This document shows, piece by piece, positions 54,481 to 64,000 of a DNA stretch of 64,000 nucleotides. The notes beneath the pieces are model-generated. The model ran no database searches and was not told where the DNA came from. It worked only from the letters and a program-made list of their open reading frames with translations. This stretch comes from Fictibacillus enclensis. GTDB lineage: Bacteria; Bacillota; Bacilli; Bacillales; Fictibacillaceae. The translations under genes and the position numbers were made by a program. Position 1 is the stretch's first letter. Each line of letters begins with the position of its first letter. The DNA lies in contig NZ_KQ758618.1 of NCBI RefSeq assembly GCF_001457035.1, positions 682,001 to 746,000 on the forward strand, given 5' to 3'.

Positions 54481-54512
54481 GATTAAGTTTACACAGTATG
54501 GGTGGTGTTATT

Positions 54513-55367
54513 TTGTTAAAGGATTTTTTCGCCAAGAAGAAGAAATATGCCACGATTCCTACCGAAAAAATGAAACATGATGTACCTGAGGGACTGATGA
54601 CCAAGTGTCCCGAATGCAAACACATCATGTATACAAAAGAGTTAAAGAAAAACTTGCTTGTATGCCAATCCTGCCATTATCATTATCCGATGTCTTCCTT
54701 CGAACGAATTGGAAGTCTTGTGGACGAAGGCAGTTTCACAGAATACGACCGGAACATGATATCGGAGAATCCGCTGGAGTTTCCAGGATATCTGGAAAAA
54801 TTAGAAAGTGACAGAATGAAAACAAAAATCAATGAAGCGGTTGTCACTGGAGACGCGACCATTAATGAAAATCCAGTTGTTATTGCCGTCATGGATTCGC
54901 GTTTCAGAATGGGCAGCATGGGCTCTGTGGTTGGAGAAAAGATCACAAGAGCTATTGAGCAGGCTATAGAGAAAGAGCTTCCGTTTATCATCTTCACCGC
55001 TTCCGGTGGTGCAAGGATGCAGGAAGGAATCCTGAGCTTGATGCAGATGGCCAAGACGAGTGTTGCGCTTAAAAGGCACAGTGACCGCGGGCTGCTGTTT
55101 ATTTCTGTCATGACCCATCCGACAACGGGCGGGGTATCTGCAAGCTTTGCTTCTGTTGGAGATTATAATTTTGCAGAGCCTAAAGCGTTGATTGGCTTTG
55201 CCGGCCGCCGGGTCATCGAGCAGACAATCCGCGAAGACCTGCCGGAAGATTTCCAGACGGCAGAATTTTTGCTGAAGCACGGTCAGCTTGATAAGGTTAT
55301 ACCAAGACATGAAATGAAAGAAACACTGACAAATGTATTGAAAATCCACTCAGGAAGGAGGGCATAA
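54513..55367 (+). CDS. accD: Acetyl-CoA carboxylase carboxyltransferase subunit beta
   Basis: A 284-residue subunit that with AccA moves the carboxyl group from biotin to acetyl-CoA, making malonyl-CoA. The zinc ribbon has four cysteines at 32, 35, 51 and 54 (CPEC and CQSC); the crotonase-like core includes [12 protein letters not shown] and [14 protein letters not shown]. The TTG at 54513 gives the family N terminus [12 protein letters not shown] and has GGTGGTG upstream; longer forms run into the regulator gene. It is 32 bases after the regulator and 2 bases before accA. Confidence 0.95.
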   Translation: MLKDFFAKKKKYATIPTEKMKHDVPEGLMTKCPECKHIMYTKELKKNLLVCQSCHYHYPMSSFERIGSLVDEGSFTEYDRNMISENPLEFPGYLEKLESDRMKTKINEAVVTGDATINENPVVIAVMDSRFRMGSMGSVVGEKITRAIEQAIEKELPFIIFTASGGARMQEGILSLMQMAKTSVALKRHSDRGLLFISVMTHPTTGGVSASFASVGDYNFAEPKALIGFAGRRVIEQTIREDLPEDFQTAEFLLKHGQLDKVIPRHEMKETLTNVLKIHSGRRA

Positions 55368-55369
55368 AC

Positions 55370-56347
55370 ATGGTTGGAGAGTTGGAGTTCGAACGTCCGA
55401 TTACAGAACTGAAAAAGAAGATCGCAGAACTTAAATCGTTTATGGATGAAAAGGGAATTGACCTAACCGATGAAATCACTTCACTTGAAGAAAGGCTGAG
55501 CGCTCTTCAAAACGATACGTATGAAAATATGAGCGCATGGGACCGTGTTCAAGTTGCCCGCCATCCTGAGCGTCCGACAACCCTTGATTACATCTCTTAT
55601 CTTTTTAAAGATTTCATTGAATTGCATGGCGACCGCCTCTACGGAGAAGATGAGGCGATTGTCGGGGGAATTGGCATGTTCCATGACCAGCCCGTTACTG
55701 TGATTGGACAGCAGCGCGGCCGTGACACAAAAGAAAACATCAGGCGCAACTTCGGCATGCCGCATCCGGAAGGATACCGCAAAGCCCTTCGTTTGATGAA
55801 GCAGGCAGAGAAGTTCTCACGCCCGGTTATTTGCCTGATGGATACAAAAGGAGCATTTCCCGGGAAGTCAGCTGAAGAAAGAGGACAGAGTGAAGCCATT
55901 GCCAGAAACCTGGTGGAAATGGCGGGTCTTCATGTACCCATTATTTGTATCGTTATCGGTGAAGGTGCAAGCGGCGGAGCCCTTGGCATCGGAGTAGGCA
56001 ACCATGTTCACATGCTGGAAAACTCCTGGTACTCTGTTATTTCACCTGAAGGTGCGGCTTCTATTCTTTGGAAGGATTCCACAAAGGCCAAACTTGCGGC
56101 AGAGTCGATGAAAATTACAGCTCCGGATCTGAAGGAACTCGGAATTATCGATGAAATGATCCCCGAAGTTAAAGGCGGAGCACATCATGATCCCGAAGAA
56201 CAGGCGAAGCGAATCGAAGCGGTTATTCAGTCATCGCTTGAAGAACTGATGAATTTGTCGGAAGAAGAGCTGGTGGAACAGCGCTATGAAAAGTATAAAA
56301 ATATGGGAGAATTTACGTTTGTAAACGATTCCATTGCTGTGAAATAA
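55370..56347 (+). CDS. accA: Acetyl-CoA carboxylase carboxyltransferase subunit alpha
   Basis: The 325-residue partner of AccD. N-terminal helical part ([15 protein letters not shown]), then the crotonase-like domain with [46 protein letters not shown] and [12 protein letters not shown], all family blocks. It follows accD after 2 bases and ends with a strong terminator, so ytsJ, the regulator, accD and accA form the likely transcription unit. Confidence 0.96.
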   Translation: MVGELEFERPITELKKKIAELKSFMDEKGIDLTDEITSLEERLSALQNDTYENMSAWDRVQVARHPERPTTLDYISYLFKDFIELHGDRLYGEDEAIVGGIGMFHDQPVTVIGQQRGRDTKENIRRNFGMPHPEGYRKALRLMKQAEKFSRPVICLMDTKGAFPGKSAEERGQSEAIARNLVEMAGLHVPIICIVIGEGASGGALGIGVGNHVHMLENSWYSVISPEGAASILWKDSTKAKLAAESMKITAPDLKELGIIDEMIPEVKGGAHHDPEEQAKRIEAVIQSSLEELMNLSEEELVEQRYEKYKNMGEFTFVNDSIAVK

Positions 56348-56350
56348 GGA

Positions 56351-56385
56351 ATGTGCTTTCTCTGTGACGAGAAAGCACATTTTTT
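56351..56385 (+). terminator. Terminator of the accDA unit
   Basis: ATGTGCTTTCTC, loop TGTGAC, GAGAAAGCACAT form a perfect 12-bp stem followed by TTTTT. Confidence 0.93.
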
Positions 56386-56405
56386 GTCGTTTGTTGTCTA
56401 TTGTG

Positions 56406-56434
56406 TTGAAGTTTTGAACATGATATTTTAATAA
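56406..56434 (+). promoter_or_regulatory. Candidate SigA promoter of pfkA-pyk
   Basis: TTGAAG, 17 bases, TAATAA, ending 29 bases before pfkA. Confidence 0.5.
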
Positions 56435-56463
56435 GATGAGAATACAGGAGAGGTGGAAGCTAA

Positions 56464-57423
<960 letters not shown>

Positions 57424-57465
57424 TTTTACATTGCATGAGCAAGTGCAAAACACAGGAGGAAGACC

Positions 57466-59217
57466 ATGCGTAAAACAAAAATAGTCTGTACTATCGGACC
57501 TGCAAGCGAGAGCGTTGAGAAACTGACTCAACTGATCGATGCAGGTATGAATGTGGCTCGACTTAATTTCTCTCACGGAGATTTTGAAGAGCACGGAGCA
57601 CGTATTATTAATATCAGGGAAGCAGCTGGTAAGCTGGGAAAAACAGTTGCCATTCTTTTGGATACAAAGGGGCCTGAAATTCGTACACAGACATTGGAAG
57701 GCGGAGTGGCAGAGCTTCAAGCAGGAGAAGAGCTTGTCATTTCCATGGAAGAAGTCGTGGGTACGAATAAAAAAATCTCAGTAACATATCCTGGCCTTGT
57801 GGACGATGTTCATGTAGGTTCCAAAATTCTTTTGGATGATGGCTTGATTGAGCTGGAAGTTACAAAAATCGGAGCCAAAGAAATCACAACAAAAATACTT
57901 AACAGCGGAACGCTAAAAAATAAAAAAGGGGTTAACGTCCCAAATGTCAGCGTTAAGCTGCCAGGTATTACGGAAAAAGATGCGAAGGATATCGAGTTCG
58001 GTATAGAACAGGGAATCGACTTTATTGCTGCCTCCTTTGTACGTCGTGCGACGGATGTGCTTGAGATCCGCGAGATTCTTGAAAAGCACAACGCCCCAAG
58101 CATTCAGATCATTCCAAAGATCGAGAACCAGGAGGGTGTCGAAAACATCGACGAAATCCTTGCTGTATCTGACGGTTTGATGGTTGCCCGCGGTGACCTT
58201 GGCGTGGAAATCCCTGCTGAAGAAGTTCCGCTAGTGCAAAAAATGCTCATTAAAAAGTGTAACGAGCTTGGAAAGCCTGTCATTACGGCAACGCAGATGC
58301 TCGATTCCATGCAGCGTAATCCTCGTCCAACACGTGCGGAAGCGAGTGACGTAGCCAACGCGATTTTTGATGGCACAGATGCCATTATGCTTTCCGGAGA
58401 AACAGCAGCCGGAACTTATCCGGTTGAAGCAGTACAAACCATGCACAAGATTGCGAACCGTGCCGAAGCCTCTCTGGAATACCGCAATATCCTGTCACAG
58501 CGAAGCAAAGAGAGCAAAACAACGATTACAGATGCGATTTCTCAATCTGTATCCTTTACTGCTCTTAATCTTGAAGCGGATGCCATCATCACAGCAACCG
58601 AGCGCGGTCATACTGCAAGAATGATTTCCAAGTATCGTCCAAAAGCTCCTCTTGTTGCGGTAACAAGCCACGATGACGTGATGAGAAAGCTTGCTCTTGT
58701 CTGGGGAGTCTATCCGGTAAAAGGCAAAAAGGCAGAAACAACAGATGAAATGTTCCAGATTGCTATTGACTCTTCCATTGAAAGCAACCTTGTTACTCAT
58801 GGCAGCATTGTGGTGATTACAGCTGGTGTTCCTGTAGGAAAAACCGGATCAACCAACCTTCTTAAAGTTCATGTGATCGGCGATGTACTTGCCAAAGGTC
58901 AGGGCATTGGACAAAATTCCGCTACCGGGAAAGTTGTAGTGGCAAAAACCTCCACTGAAGCTTCCAAAGTTCAGGCAGGCGACATCCTTGTAACGATCGG
59001 TACTGACCGTGAAATGATGCCGGCAATTGAAAAAGCAGCTGCTATTATTACCGAAGAAGGCGGGTTAACAAGCCACGCTGCAGTAGTGGGGATCAGCCTT
59101 GGAATTCCTGTTATCGTTGGTCTTCAGAATGCCACAGAAATTTTAAAAGACGGCCAGGAAATTACGGTGGACGCTTCCAAAGGCGACATTTACGACGGGC
59201 GTAAAAATGTACTATAA
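57466..59217 (+). CDS. pyk: Pyruvate kinase with C-terminal PEP-utilizer-like domain
   Basis: A 583-residue glycolytic enzyme. The standard pyruvate kinase (residues 1-473) has [56 protein letters not shown] and the signature around ATQMLDSM. The extra C-terminal domain (about 480-583) resembles the phosphohistidine domain of PEP-utilising enzymes, with [11 protein letters not shown], as in other bacilli. ATG follows CACAGGAGGAAGACC. Confidence 0.97.
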   Translation: MRKTKIVCTIGPASESVEKLTQLIDAGMNVARLNFSHGDFEEHGARIINIREAAGKLGKTVAILLDTKGPEIRTQTLEGGVAELQAGEELVISMEEVVGTNKKISVTYPGLVDDVHVGSKILLDDGLIELEVTKIGAKEITTKILNSGTLKNKKGVNVPNVSVKLPGITEKDAKDIEFGIEQGIDFIAASFVRRATDVLEIREILEKHNAPSIQIIPKIENQEGVENIDEILAVSDGLMVARGDLGVEIPAEEVPLVQKMLIKKCNELGKPVITATQMLDSMQRNPRPTRAEASDVANAIFDGTDAIMLSGETAAGTYPVEAVQTMHKIANRAEASLEYRNILSQRSKESKTTITDAISQSVSFTALNLEADAIITATERGHTARMISKYRPKAPLVAVTSHDDVMRKLALVWGVYPVKGKKAETTDEMFQIAIDSSIESNLVTHGSIVVITAGVPVGKTGSTNLLKVHVIGDVLAKGQGIGQNSATGKVVVAKTSTEASKVQAGDILVTIGTDREMMPAIEKAAAIITEEGGLTSHAAVVGISLGIPVIVGLQNATEILKDGQEITVDASKGDIYDGRKNVL

Positions 59218-59229
59218 AATATACAAATA

Positions 59230-59259
59230 AGAGAGGGATTCTTGTCCTTCTCTTTTTTT
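59230..59259 (+). terminator. Terminator of pfkA-pyk
   Basis: AGAGAGGGA, loop TTCTTG, TCCTTCTCT pair over 9 bp with one wobble, then TTTTTT. Confidence 0.82.
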
Positions 59260-59294
59260 ATAAACAAAAAGTGTGATGGTAAAGGAGCACCTTT

Positions 59295-59690
59295 ATGTTC
59301 AGGATTTTATTTTTATTGTTGCTGATCGTACCCGCTGCCGAAATTGTAATTTTGGTATGGGTGGGCCACCAAATCGGTCCACTGCCCACGTTTATCCTCA
59401 TTGTCCTCACCAGCCTGCTTGGCGCATGGCTGGCCAAAAAAGAAGGGCTGCATGCTTTGAGGCTTGCACAATCTCAGCTGCAGAACGGGCAGGTTCCCGG
59501 CTTTGTCCTTATTGACGGCATCTGTATTCTGGCGGGTGGTATATTTTTGTTCACGCCAGGCTTTATTTCAGACCTTATCGGTGTGCTTCTGCTCATCCCG
59601 CCGACCCGGGCGGTGGCAAAAGCCTGGCTTTTGCGCTATTTTCAGCGAAAAATCAAATCCGGGCAATATCAATTCTATTGGAAACGGTAA
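59295..59690 (+). CDS. fxsA: FxsA family membrane protein
   Basis: A 131-residue membrane protein with four hydrophobic segments (about 2-20, 27-45, 70-85 and 88-105) and the family pattern AEIVILVWVGHQIGPLPT, GAWLAKKEG and GFISDLIGVLLLIPPTR. FxsA in Escherichia coli affects phage exclusion; in bacilli the role is unknown. It lies after pyk as in B. subtilis (ytzA). ATG after TAAAGGAGCACCTTT. Confidence 0.92.
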   Translation: MFRILFLLLLIVPAAEIVILVWVGHQIGPLPTFILIVLTSLLGAWLAKKEGLHALRLAQSQLQNGQVPGFVLIDGICILAGGIFLFTPGFISDLIGVLLLIPPTRAVAKAWLLRYFQRKIKSGQYQFYWKR

Positions 59691-59722
59691 AAGAGCATCC
59701 ATTTTGGACGCTCTCTTCTTTT
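59691..59722 (+). terminator. Terminator of fxsA
   Basis: GAGCATCCA and TGGACGCTC pair with one mismatch, followed by TCTTCTTTTT. Confidence 0.7.
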
Positions 59723-59748
59723 TACGGGGGAGAGTAAAACCGATGGCT

Positions 59749-60044
59749 GCGTTTTATGGAAAAGTCCTCCAATGCTTTTCGTCTCTGATCGGGCATGTCG
59801 GCTTTTCCTGATCCAGCTTCCACGCCCAGAGACTCAATCATTTCAGCCTTTTCCAGAAAACAAAAAGCGTTTTATGGAAAAGTCCTCCAATGCTTTTCGT
59901 CTCTAATCGGGCATGTCAGCTTTTCCTGATCCAGCTTCCACGCCCAGAGACTCGATCATTTCAGCCTTTTCCAGAAAACAAAAAGCGTTTTATGGAAAAG
60001 TCCTCCAATGCTTTTCGTCTCTAATCGGGCATGTCAGCTTTTCC
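59749..60044 (+). repeat. Tandem array of 118-bp palindromic repeats, family B
   Basis: Units begin at 59749, 59867 and 59985, exactly 118 bases apart; the third is cut off after 60 bases. They are almost identical (a few substitutions such as TCAATC/TCGATC). Each unit holds GCCCAGAGAC and GTCTCT..GGGC outer arms and a 14-bp inner stem (CTTTTCCA / TGGAAAAG extended by AAAAC / GTTTT) around AAAAAGC. The array fills the space between fxsA and ytvI and its last part contains the ytvI stop codon. Confidence 0.93.
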
Positions 60045-61149
60045 CTTTGATAAACGCATAGATTTCGTGGAAAAACTGGGCTTGATGGAGGGCGCGGATG
60101 ATGACGAGAAAGGCAGGTCCAATTAACAGCCCAAGAAAGCCAAACCACTGGTATCCGGCAAAGAGGGCAATCAGGGTAGCGAGAGGATCGAGTCCGATCG
60201 TGGAGGACAGAATTTTGGGTTCTGCCAGCTGGCGCTGAATGATCACAACCCCATACAGGATGGAAAGCCCCACGGTCAAAGGATAGTCGCCTGATACGAA
60301 GGTATACGCAATCCAAGGCATAAAAACCGCTCCCGTTCCGAGGTAGGGAAGAAGGTCAACGGCACCAATCAAAAGTGAAATGGTAATGGCGTATTCAATC
60401 CGCAGCAAAAGCAGACCGATTAGAACAATACAGGCTGTCATTGAAATCAGTGTAAACTGGGCCTTTGCAAAACCGAACAACGCCTTTCTGAGCTCCAGAT
60501 AGACGGTCCGTGTGCTCGCCATCCACTTGTCCGAAGAGATTTTTCGCAAATACCGGGAAAAGCGGTACCAGTCCTTGCATATAAAAAAGGCAGCCAGTAT
60601 GGAAAAAACAAAAACGGTCACAAACGTGGGAAGGCTGACGACCAGGGCGGAGACGATATTCACGGCTTCTTGTGCGAGCTTGGAAACCGTTGTGGTAATG
60701 TGGGTACCGATGGCGTCAATATTCTTCATGATCGTTTGCTGATGGTCGTCTTCAAGGTTGTTGAACATGGCGTTAATATCATTATAAAAGGGCAAAATTT
60801 TTGTTTTGAAGCAGATCTCCATATACTGCACAAGTTCCTTGCTGTAATCGGGAAGAACATGGGCCAGGTACGCCAACCCGGTGAAAATTTCACGGACGAG
60901 CAGCAGGATGATGCCGGCTGCCGCTCCAATCAGGAGCAGCAACGCCGCAAAGACAGCCAGCGCCCTCGGCATTTTCCCCTTTTCCTCCAAAAAGTTAACA
61001 AACGGATTAATCACCATGGCGATGATTCCCCCCAGGATAAAAGGATAGGTTACTTTGGAGAGAAAAAAACAGCCTACTAAGACGAGGGCAAATAAACATA
61101 CTATGAGAAAGAAACGAAATATACGGTGCAGATAATCATTGTTCACCAT
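60034..61149 (-). CDS. ytvI: Sporulation integral membrane protein YtvI (AI-2E transporter family)
   Basis: A 371-residue polytopic protein with about eight membrane segments: two pairs at the N terminus (about 8-50 and 70-95), then a group at about 155-365. Family pieces are PFILGGIIAMVINPFVNFLE near the start and the C-terminal AEPKILSSTIGLDPLATLIALF. YtvI is SigE-linked in B. subtilis; transport activity is not shown. The start at MVNNDYLHR gives the family length; 62 upstream codons in frame overlap the divergent ytwI and are rejected. The last four codons and the stop lie in the family B repeat. Confidence 0.9.
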   Translation of the reverse strand: MVNNDYLHRIFRFFLIVCLFALVLVGCFFLSKVTYPFILGGIIAMVINPFVNFLEEKGKMPRALAVFAALLLLIGAAAGIILLLVREIFTGLAYLAHVLPDYSKELVQYMEICFKTKILPFYNDINAMFNNLEDDHQQTIMKNIDAIGTHITTTVSKLAQEAVNIVSALVVSLPTFVTVFVFSILAAFFICKDWYRFSRYLRKISSDKWMASTRTVYLELRKALFGFAKAQFTLISMTACIVLIGLLLLRIEYAITISLLIGAVDLLPYLGTGAVFMPWIAYTFVSGDYPLTVGLSILYGVVIIQRQLAEPKILSSTIGLDPLATLIALFAGYQWFGFLGLLIGPAFLVIIRALHQAQFFHEIYAFIKGKS

Positions 61150-61194
61150 TTCCACCACTTCCTGTCCATTGCTTACTACGAAAGAAGGTATATT

Positions 61195-61653
61195 ATGCAG
61201 TCCACTATATTTTTGGTTATTTTGCTCATCATAGGAGTAATCGCGAAGAACCAGTCGCTGATTGTAGCGCTGGCGGTATTGCTTGTCCTGAAATTCACCG
61301 GGATTGGGGACAAGGTTTTCCCGCTGATTCAACAAAAGGGAATAAACTGGGGAGTCACGATCATAACCATTGCTGTTCTTGTTCCTATTGCAACCGGCGA
61401 TATCGGATTCAAGCAGCTTCAGGAGGCAATGAAGTCTTCCTTCGCCTGGATCGCCTTACTTTCGGGAATATTTGTCGCACTAATTGCTTCTAAAGGAATC
61501 ATCCTTCTCCAGGAGGATCCGCATATCACAGCAGCTCTTGTTTTCGGCACTATCCTCGCTGTAGCATTCCTGAACGGCGTTGCCGTAGGGCCGCTTATCG
61601 GAGCAGGAATTGCTTATTTCGCCATGAAGATTGTCGAATATTTCACTGCATAA
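61195..61653 (+). CDS. ytwI: DUF441 membrane protein YtwI
   Basis: A 152-residue protein with four or five hydrophobic segments (about 2-18, 24-36, 48-66, 82-102, 113-140) of the UPF0756/DUF441 family, YtwI in B. subtilis; function unknown. The start at MQSTIFLV follows AAGAAGGTATATT; an earlier ATG in frame lies inside ytvI. It is divergent from ytvI with only 45 bases between start codons, so the promoters of each gene must overlap the other's coding region. Confidence 0.88.
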   Translation: MQSTIFLVILLIIGVIAKNQSLIVALAVLLVLKFTGIGDKVFPLIQQKGINWGVTIITIAVLVPIATGDIGFKQLQEAMKSSFAWIALLSGIFVALIASKGIILLQEDPHITAALVFGTILAVAFLNGVAVGPLIGAGIAYFAMKIVEYFTA

Positions 61654-61675
61654 AGAAGGAAAAAGGGCTTAAGCA

Positions 61676-61704
61676 TTCACAAAGTACTATTTATTGTTTA
61701 TAAT
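61676..61704 (+). promoter_or_regulatory. SigA promoter of citZ
   Basis: TTCACA, 17 bases, TATAAT. The start is near 61711, leaving a leader of about 130 bases before citZ. Confidence 0.7.
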
Positions 61705-61759
61705 TGACTTATATGTACCAATTCCTTTAAATAGTCTACATTTCTTAATAGGCCAGAAA

Positions 61760-61786
61760 TGTAAGCTCTTACTTATAAGAGTTTTT
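61760..61786 (+). promoter_or_regulatory. cre-like site overlapping a terminator-like hairpin in the citZ leader
   Basis: TGTAAGCTCTTACT (61760-61773) differs from the ideal cre at one central and one end base. Overlapping it, CTCTTA, loop CTTA, TAAGAG and TTTTTT form a short intrinsic-terminator-like hairpin 57 bases before citZ. CcpA or attenuation control is inferred. Confidence 0.45.
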
Positions 61787-61842
61787 TGGTATTGTGCTTT
61801 TCTATTAAAGGAGAAAGAGATTCTAGAAAGGGAGAGATAACC

Positions 61843-62958
61843 ATGACAGCAACAAGAGGATTAGAAGGTGTAGTAGCTACCACCTCATCTGTCAGCTCAA
61901 TCATTGATGATGTACTGACATACAGAGGGTACAGCATCGATGATCTCGCAGACCATGCAACATTTGAGGAAGTAGTGTATTTATTATGGAATGGCAAACT
62001 TCCTAACGAAAGAGAACTTGAACAGTTTAAAGCAGAGCTTGCAGAACAAGCGACCGTATCTGAAAATTTAATCAACCAATTGAAATCGCTTCCGCTAAAA
62101 GGGGTACATCCGATGGCGATTCTGCGTACAGCTGTCTCTATGCTAGGCATGTATGACGACGAAGCGGAAGATATGTCAACAAAAGGAAACTACAAAAAAG
62201 CGGTAAAACTTCAAGCGCAGATTTCAACTGTGGTTACAGCGTTTGCAAGAATAAGGGAAGGCAAAGACCCTGTTGCTCCGCGCAAGGATCTCGGCTTCGC
62301 CGCCAACTTCCTGTACATGCTGACTGGCAATGAGCCGGATGAAGTGGCAGTGGAAGCGTTTAATAAAGCGCTTGTTCTTCATGCAGACCATGAACTGAAT
62401 GCATCCACGTTTACAGCACGTGTAGCGGTTGCCACGCTTTCTGATATTTATTCTGGTGTTACTGCTGCAATCAGCGCCCTTAAGGGACCATTGCACGGCG
62501 GTGCCAACGAGCAGGTTATGAAAATGCTCAGCGAAATTAAAGAAGAAGAAAACGTTGAAAGCTATTTAAGAAACGCAATTGACAACAAACAGAAGATCAT
62601 GGGCTTCGGACACCGTGTATATAAGAGTGGTGACCCGCGCGCCAAGCATCTTCGTGAGATGAGCAAGCAGTTAACGACAACAACAGGCGAAGAAAAATGG
62701 TATAACATGTCTGTGAAGCTTGAAGGATTGTTGAAAGAAGAAAAAGGCCTTCTTCCAAATGTTGACTTCTATTCAGCAAGTGTATATCACAGCCTTGGAA
62801 TTCCGCATGATATCTTCACACCGATTTTTGCAGTAAGCCGTGTATCCGGTTGGATTGCTCACATTCTTGAGCAATATGAGAATAACCGCCTGATCCGTCC
62901 GCGTGCAGATTACACCGGGCCTTCCATGCAGAAATACACACCGCTTGCCGAGCGTTAA
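61843..62958 (+). CDS. citZ: Citrate synthase II
   Basis: A 371-residue hexameric-type citrate synthase that condenses oxaloacetate and acetyl-CoA. Catalytic residues are in LHADHELNAS (His), GPLHGGANE (His) and PNVDFYSA (Asp), with GFGHRVYKSGDPRA. The start at MTATRGLEG follows AAGGGAGAGATAACC; the upstream open frame extends through the leader hairpin. It heads the citZ-icd(-mdh) operon. Confidence 0.97.
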   Translation: MTATRGLEGVVATTSSVSSIIDDVLTYRGYSIDDLADHATFEEVVYLLWNGKLPNERELEQFKAELAEQATVSENLINQLKSLPLKGVHPMAILRTAVSMLGMYDDEAEDMSTKGNYKKAVKLQAQISTVVTAFARIREGKDPVAPRKDLGFAANFLYMLTGNEPDEVAVEAFNKALVLHADHELNASTFTARVAVATLSDIYSGVTAAISALKGPLHGGANEQVMKMLSEIKEEENVESYLRNAIDNKQKIMGFGHRVYKSGDPRAKHLREMSKQLTTTTGEEKWYNMSVKLEGLLKEEKGLLPNVDFYSASVYHSLGIPHDIFTPIFAVSRVSGWIAHILEQYENNRLIRPRADYTGPSMQKYTPLAER

Positions 62959-62968
62959 AAAAAGATGG

Positions 62969-62992
62969 TGAGAAGAGGGCTTCCTCTTCTCA
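62969..62992 (+). other. Strong hairpin between citZ and icd
   Basis: TGAGAAGAGG, loop GCTT, CCTCTTCTCA form a perfect 10-bp stem after the citZ stop, but only TTT follows, so it is more likely an mRNA-stability or processing element than an efficient terminator. Confidence 0.65.
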
Positions 62993-63063
62993 TTTGAACG
63001 GTATTTTAGTAGGATAGAAAAGTAAGAGTTTTTGGATAGATTACAGATAGGAGGACAAGCAAC

Positions 63064-64000
63064 ATGTCAAACGGAGAGCGTATTACAGTAGATAACGGGG
63101 TATTAAATGTACCAAACCATGCAATTATTCCTTTTATTGAGGGAGACGGGACAGGCCCTGACATTTGGGCGGCTGCATCTCGTGTATTGGAAGCAGCAGT
63201 AGATAAAGCATATAACGGTGAGAAGAAAATTGTCTGGAAAGAAGTTCTTGCCGGAGAAAAAGCATTCAACGAAACTGGGGAATGGCTTCCAGCTGAAACA
63301 CTTGATGTGATCCGCGATTACATAATCGCTATTAAAGGACCTTTAACTACACCGGTTGGCGGCGGAATCCGTTCATTGAACGTAGCACTTCGCCAAGAGC
63401 TTGACTTGTTTACATGTCTTCGTCCGGTTCGTTATTTCAAAGGTGTTCCTTCACCGGTTAAACGGCCAGAAGACACAGATATGGTTATCTTCCGTGAGAA
63501 CACTGAAGATATTTACGCTGGTATCGAGTATGCAAGCGGTTCTGATGAAGTGAAGAAAGTAATCTCTTTCCTTCAAAACGAAATGGGAGTTAACAAAATT
63601 CGTTTCCCAGAAACTTCTGGAATCGGAATCAAACCAGTTTCTTCAGAAGGTACAAAGCGTCTTGTGCGTGCTGCTCTTCAATATGCAATCACTGAAGGCC
63701 GCAAGAGCTTAACGCTCGTTCACAAAGGAAACATCATGAAATTTACAGAAGGTGCTTTCAAAAACTGGGGTTACGAGCTTGCTGAACAAGAGTTTGGCGA
63801 TAAAGTATTCACTTGGGCTCAATACGACCGCATTGTAGAAGAGCAAGGAAAAGAGGCAGCGAACAAAGCACAGGCTGATGCAGAAGCTGCAGGAAAGATT
63901 ATCGTTAAAGACTCAATCGCTGATATCTTCCTTCAGCAAATCCTTACTCGTCCGGCAGAATTCGATGTTGTAGCAACAATGAACCTGAATGGTGACTACA
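63064..64000 (+). CDS. icd: NADP-dependent isocitrate dehydrogenase (partial, cut at window end)
   Basis: The first 312 codons of Icd. The N-terminal [16 protein letters not shown], the substrate loop [16 protein letters not shown] with the phosphorylatable-type Ser, [13 protein letters not shown] and [14 protein letters not shown] are as in B. subtilis and E. coli Icd, which oxidise isocitrate to 2-oxoglutarate. It follows citZ by about 105 bases in the same direction. ATG after GGAGGACAAGCAAC. The C-terminal part and a likely mdh gene lie outside the window. Confidence 0.97.
   Translation, partial: MSNGERITVDNGVLNVPNHAIIPFIEGDGTGPDIWAAASRVLEAAVDKAYNGEKKIVWKEVLAGEKAFNETGEWLPAETLDVIRDYIIAIKGPLTTPVGGGIRSLNVALRQELDLFTCLRPVRYFKGVPSPVKRPEDTDMVIFRENTEDIYAGIEYASGSDEVKKVISFLQNEMGVNKIRFPETSGIGIKPVSSEGTKRLVRAALQYAITEGRKSLTLVHKGNIMKFTEGAFKNWGYELAEQEFGDKVFTWAQYDRIVEEQGKEAANKAQADAEAAGKIIVKDSIADIFLQQILTRPAEFDVVATMNLNGDY

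Noticed and set aside
54801-55349. 182-codon minus-strand frame inside accD
   Set aside because: Antisense shadow of accD; Cys/His/Phe-biased composition.
60512-61080. Plus-strand frames opposite ytvI
   Set aside because: Shadows of a membrane-protein gene; composition is what the antisense of hydrophobic codons gives.
61699-61711. ATAA-N5-TTAT as a CcpC site before citZ
   Set aside because: CcpC sites have the spacing N7 in B. subtilis; here it is N5 and simply overlaps the -10 box.

Overview
The window is a chromosomal core segment from a low-to-moderate GC endospore-forming Firmicute of the family Bacillaceae. Direct signs of this are sporulation genes (sspA-type SASP, ytfJ/gerW, ytrHI, ytvI), SigB- and SigH-type promoters, a tyrosyl T-box, an ezrA/refZ pair, bacillithiol-era Gram-positive gene families and strong AGGAGG ribosome sites. 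From memory, gene order closely follows the Bacillus subtilis murC to icd arc (ytxGHJ, aroA, ccpA, acuABC/acsA, tyrS, rpsD, ytsP, refZ, hisJ, ezrA, nifZ-thiI, sspA, ytcIJ, nadK2, ytfIJ, tpx, ytxK, ackA, argGH, ytkK, ald, ytkL, ytoI, ytpI, nrnA, ytrIH, dnaE, ytsJ, accDA, pfkA, pyk, fxsA, ytvI, ytwI, citZ, icd). A genus such as Fictibacillus or a relative is possible, but I cannot establish it from sequence alone.

Layout. 0-5 kb: end of murC, an M29 aminopeptidase, the stress operon ytxGHJ behind stacked SigH and SigB promoters, and a chorismate mutase-DAHP synthase fusion. 4.5-13 kb: a lipoteichoic acid synthase, the carbon catabolite regulator ccpA followed by an MTA/SAH nucleosidase, then the acuABC and acsA divergent pair controlling acetyl-CoA synthetase by reversible acetylation. 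13-22 kb: a class A PBP with a fibronectin III tail, T-box-controlled tyrS, autoregulated rpsD, a methionine gamma-lyase with a cre box, a free-methionine-R-sulfoxide reductase, and refZ/hisJ overlapping tail to tail. 22-37 kb: ezrA, the cysteine desulfurase-ThiI pair for tRNA 4-thiouridine, a SASP, acyl-CoA ligase, amidohydrolase, NAD kinase, ytfIJ, tpx, ytxK and ackA, a decayed regulator gene and an EcsC-like protein. 37-48 kb: argGH with well-placed ARG boxes, a small ORF, a short-chain dehydrogenase homologue without the catalytic tyrosine, ald, a Xaa-Pro peptidase, ytkL, ytoI, ytpI, nrnA. 48-64 kb: ytrHI, dnaE, malic enzyme, a FadR-type regulator, accDA, pfkA-pyk, fxsA, ytvI/ytwI and the TCA genes citZ-icd, the last cut by the window edge.

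Most genes belong to well-known families and I found no new defence or mobile system. The more interesting material lies between genes: a perfect 17-bp operator for the FadR-type regulator in front of the malic enzyme-accDA cluster; tandem ARG boxes with a terminator-like hairpin in the argG leader; a near-perfect cre over the methionine gamma-lyase promoter region; two families of intergenic repeats, one with compensatory changes in its hairpin and one copy supplying the stop codon of ytvI; and a remnant of a GyrI-like effector-binding gene. Comparisons with B. subtilis genes, lengths and regulators are from memory and were not searched.
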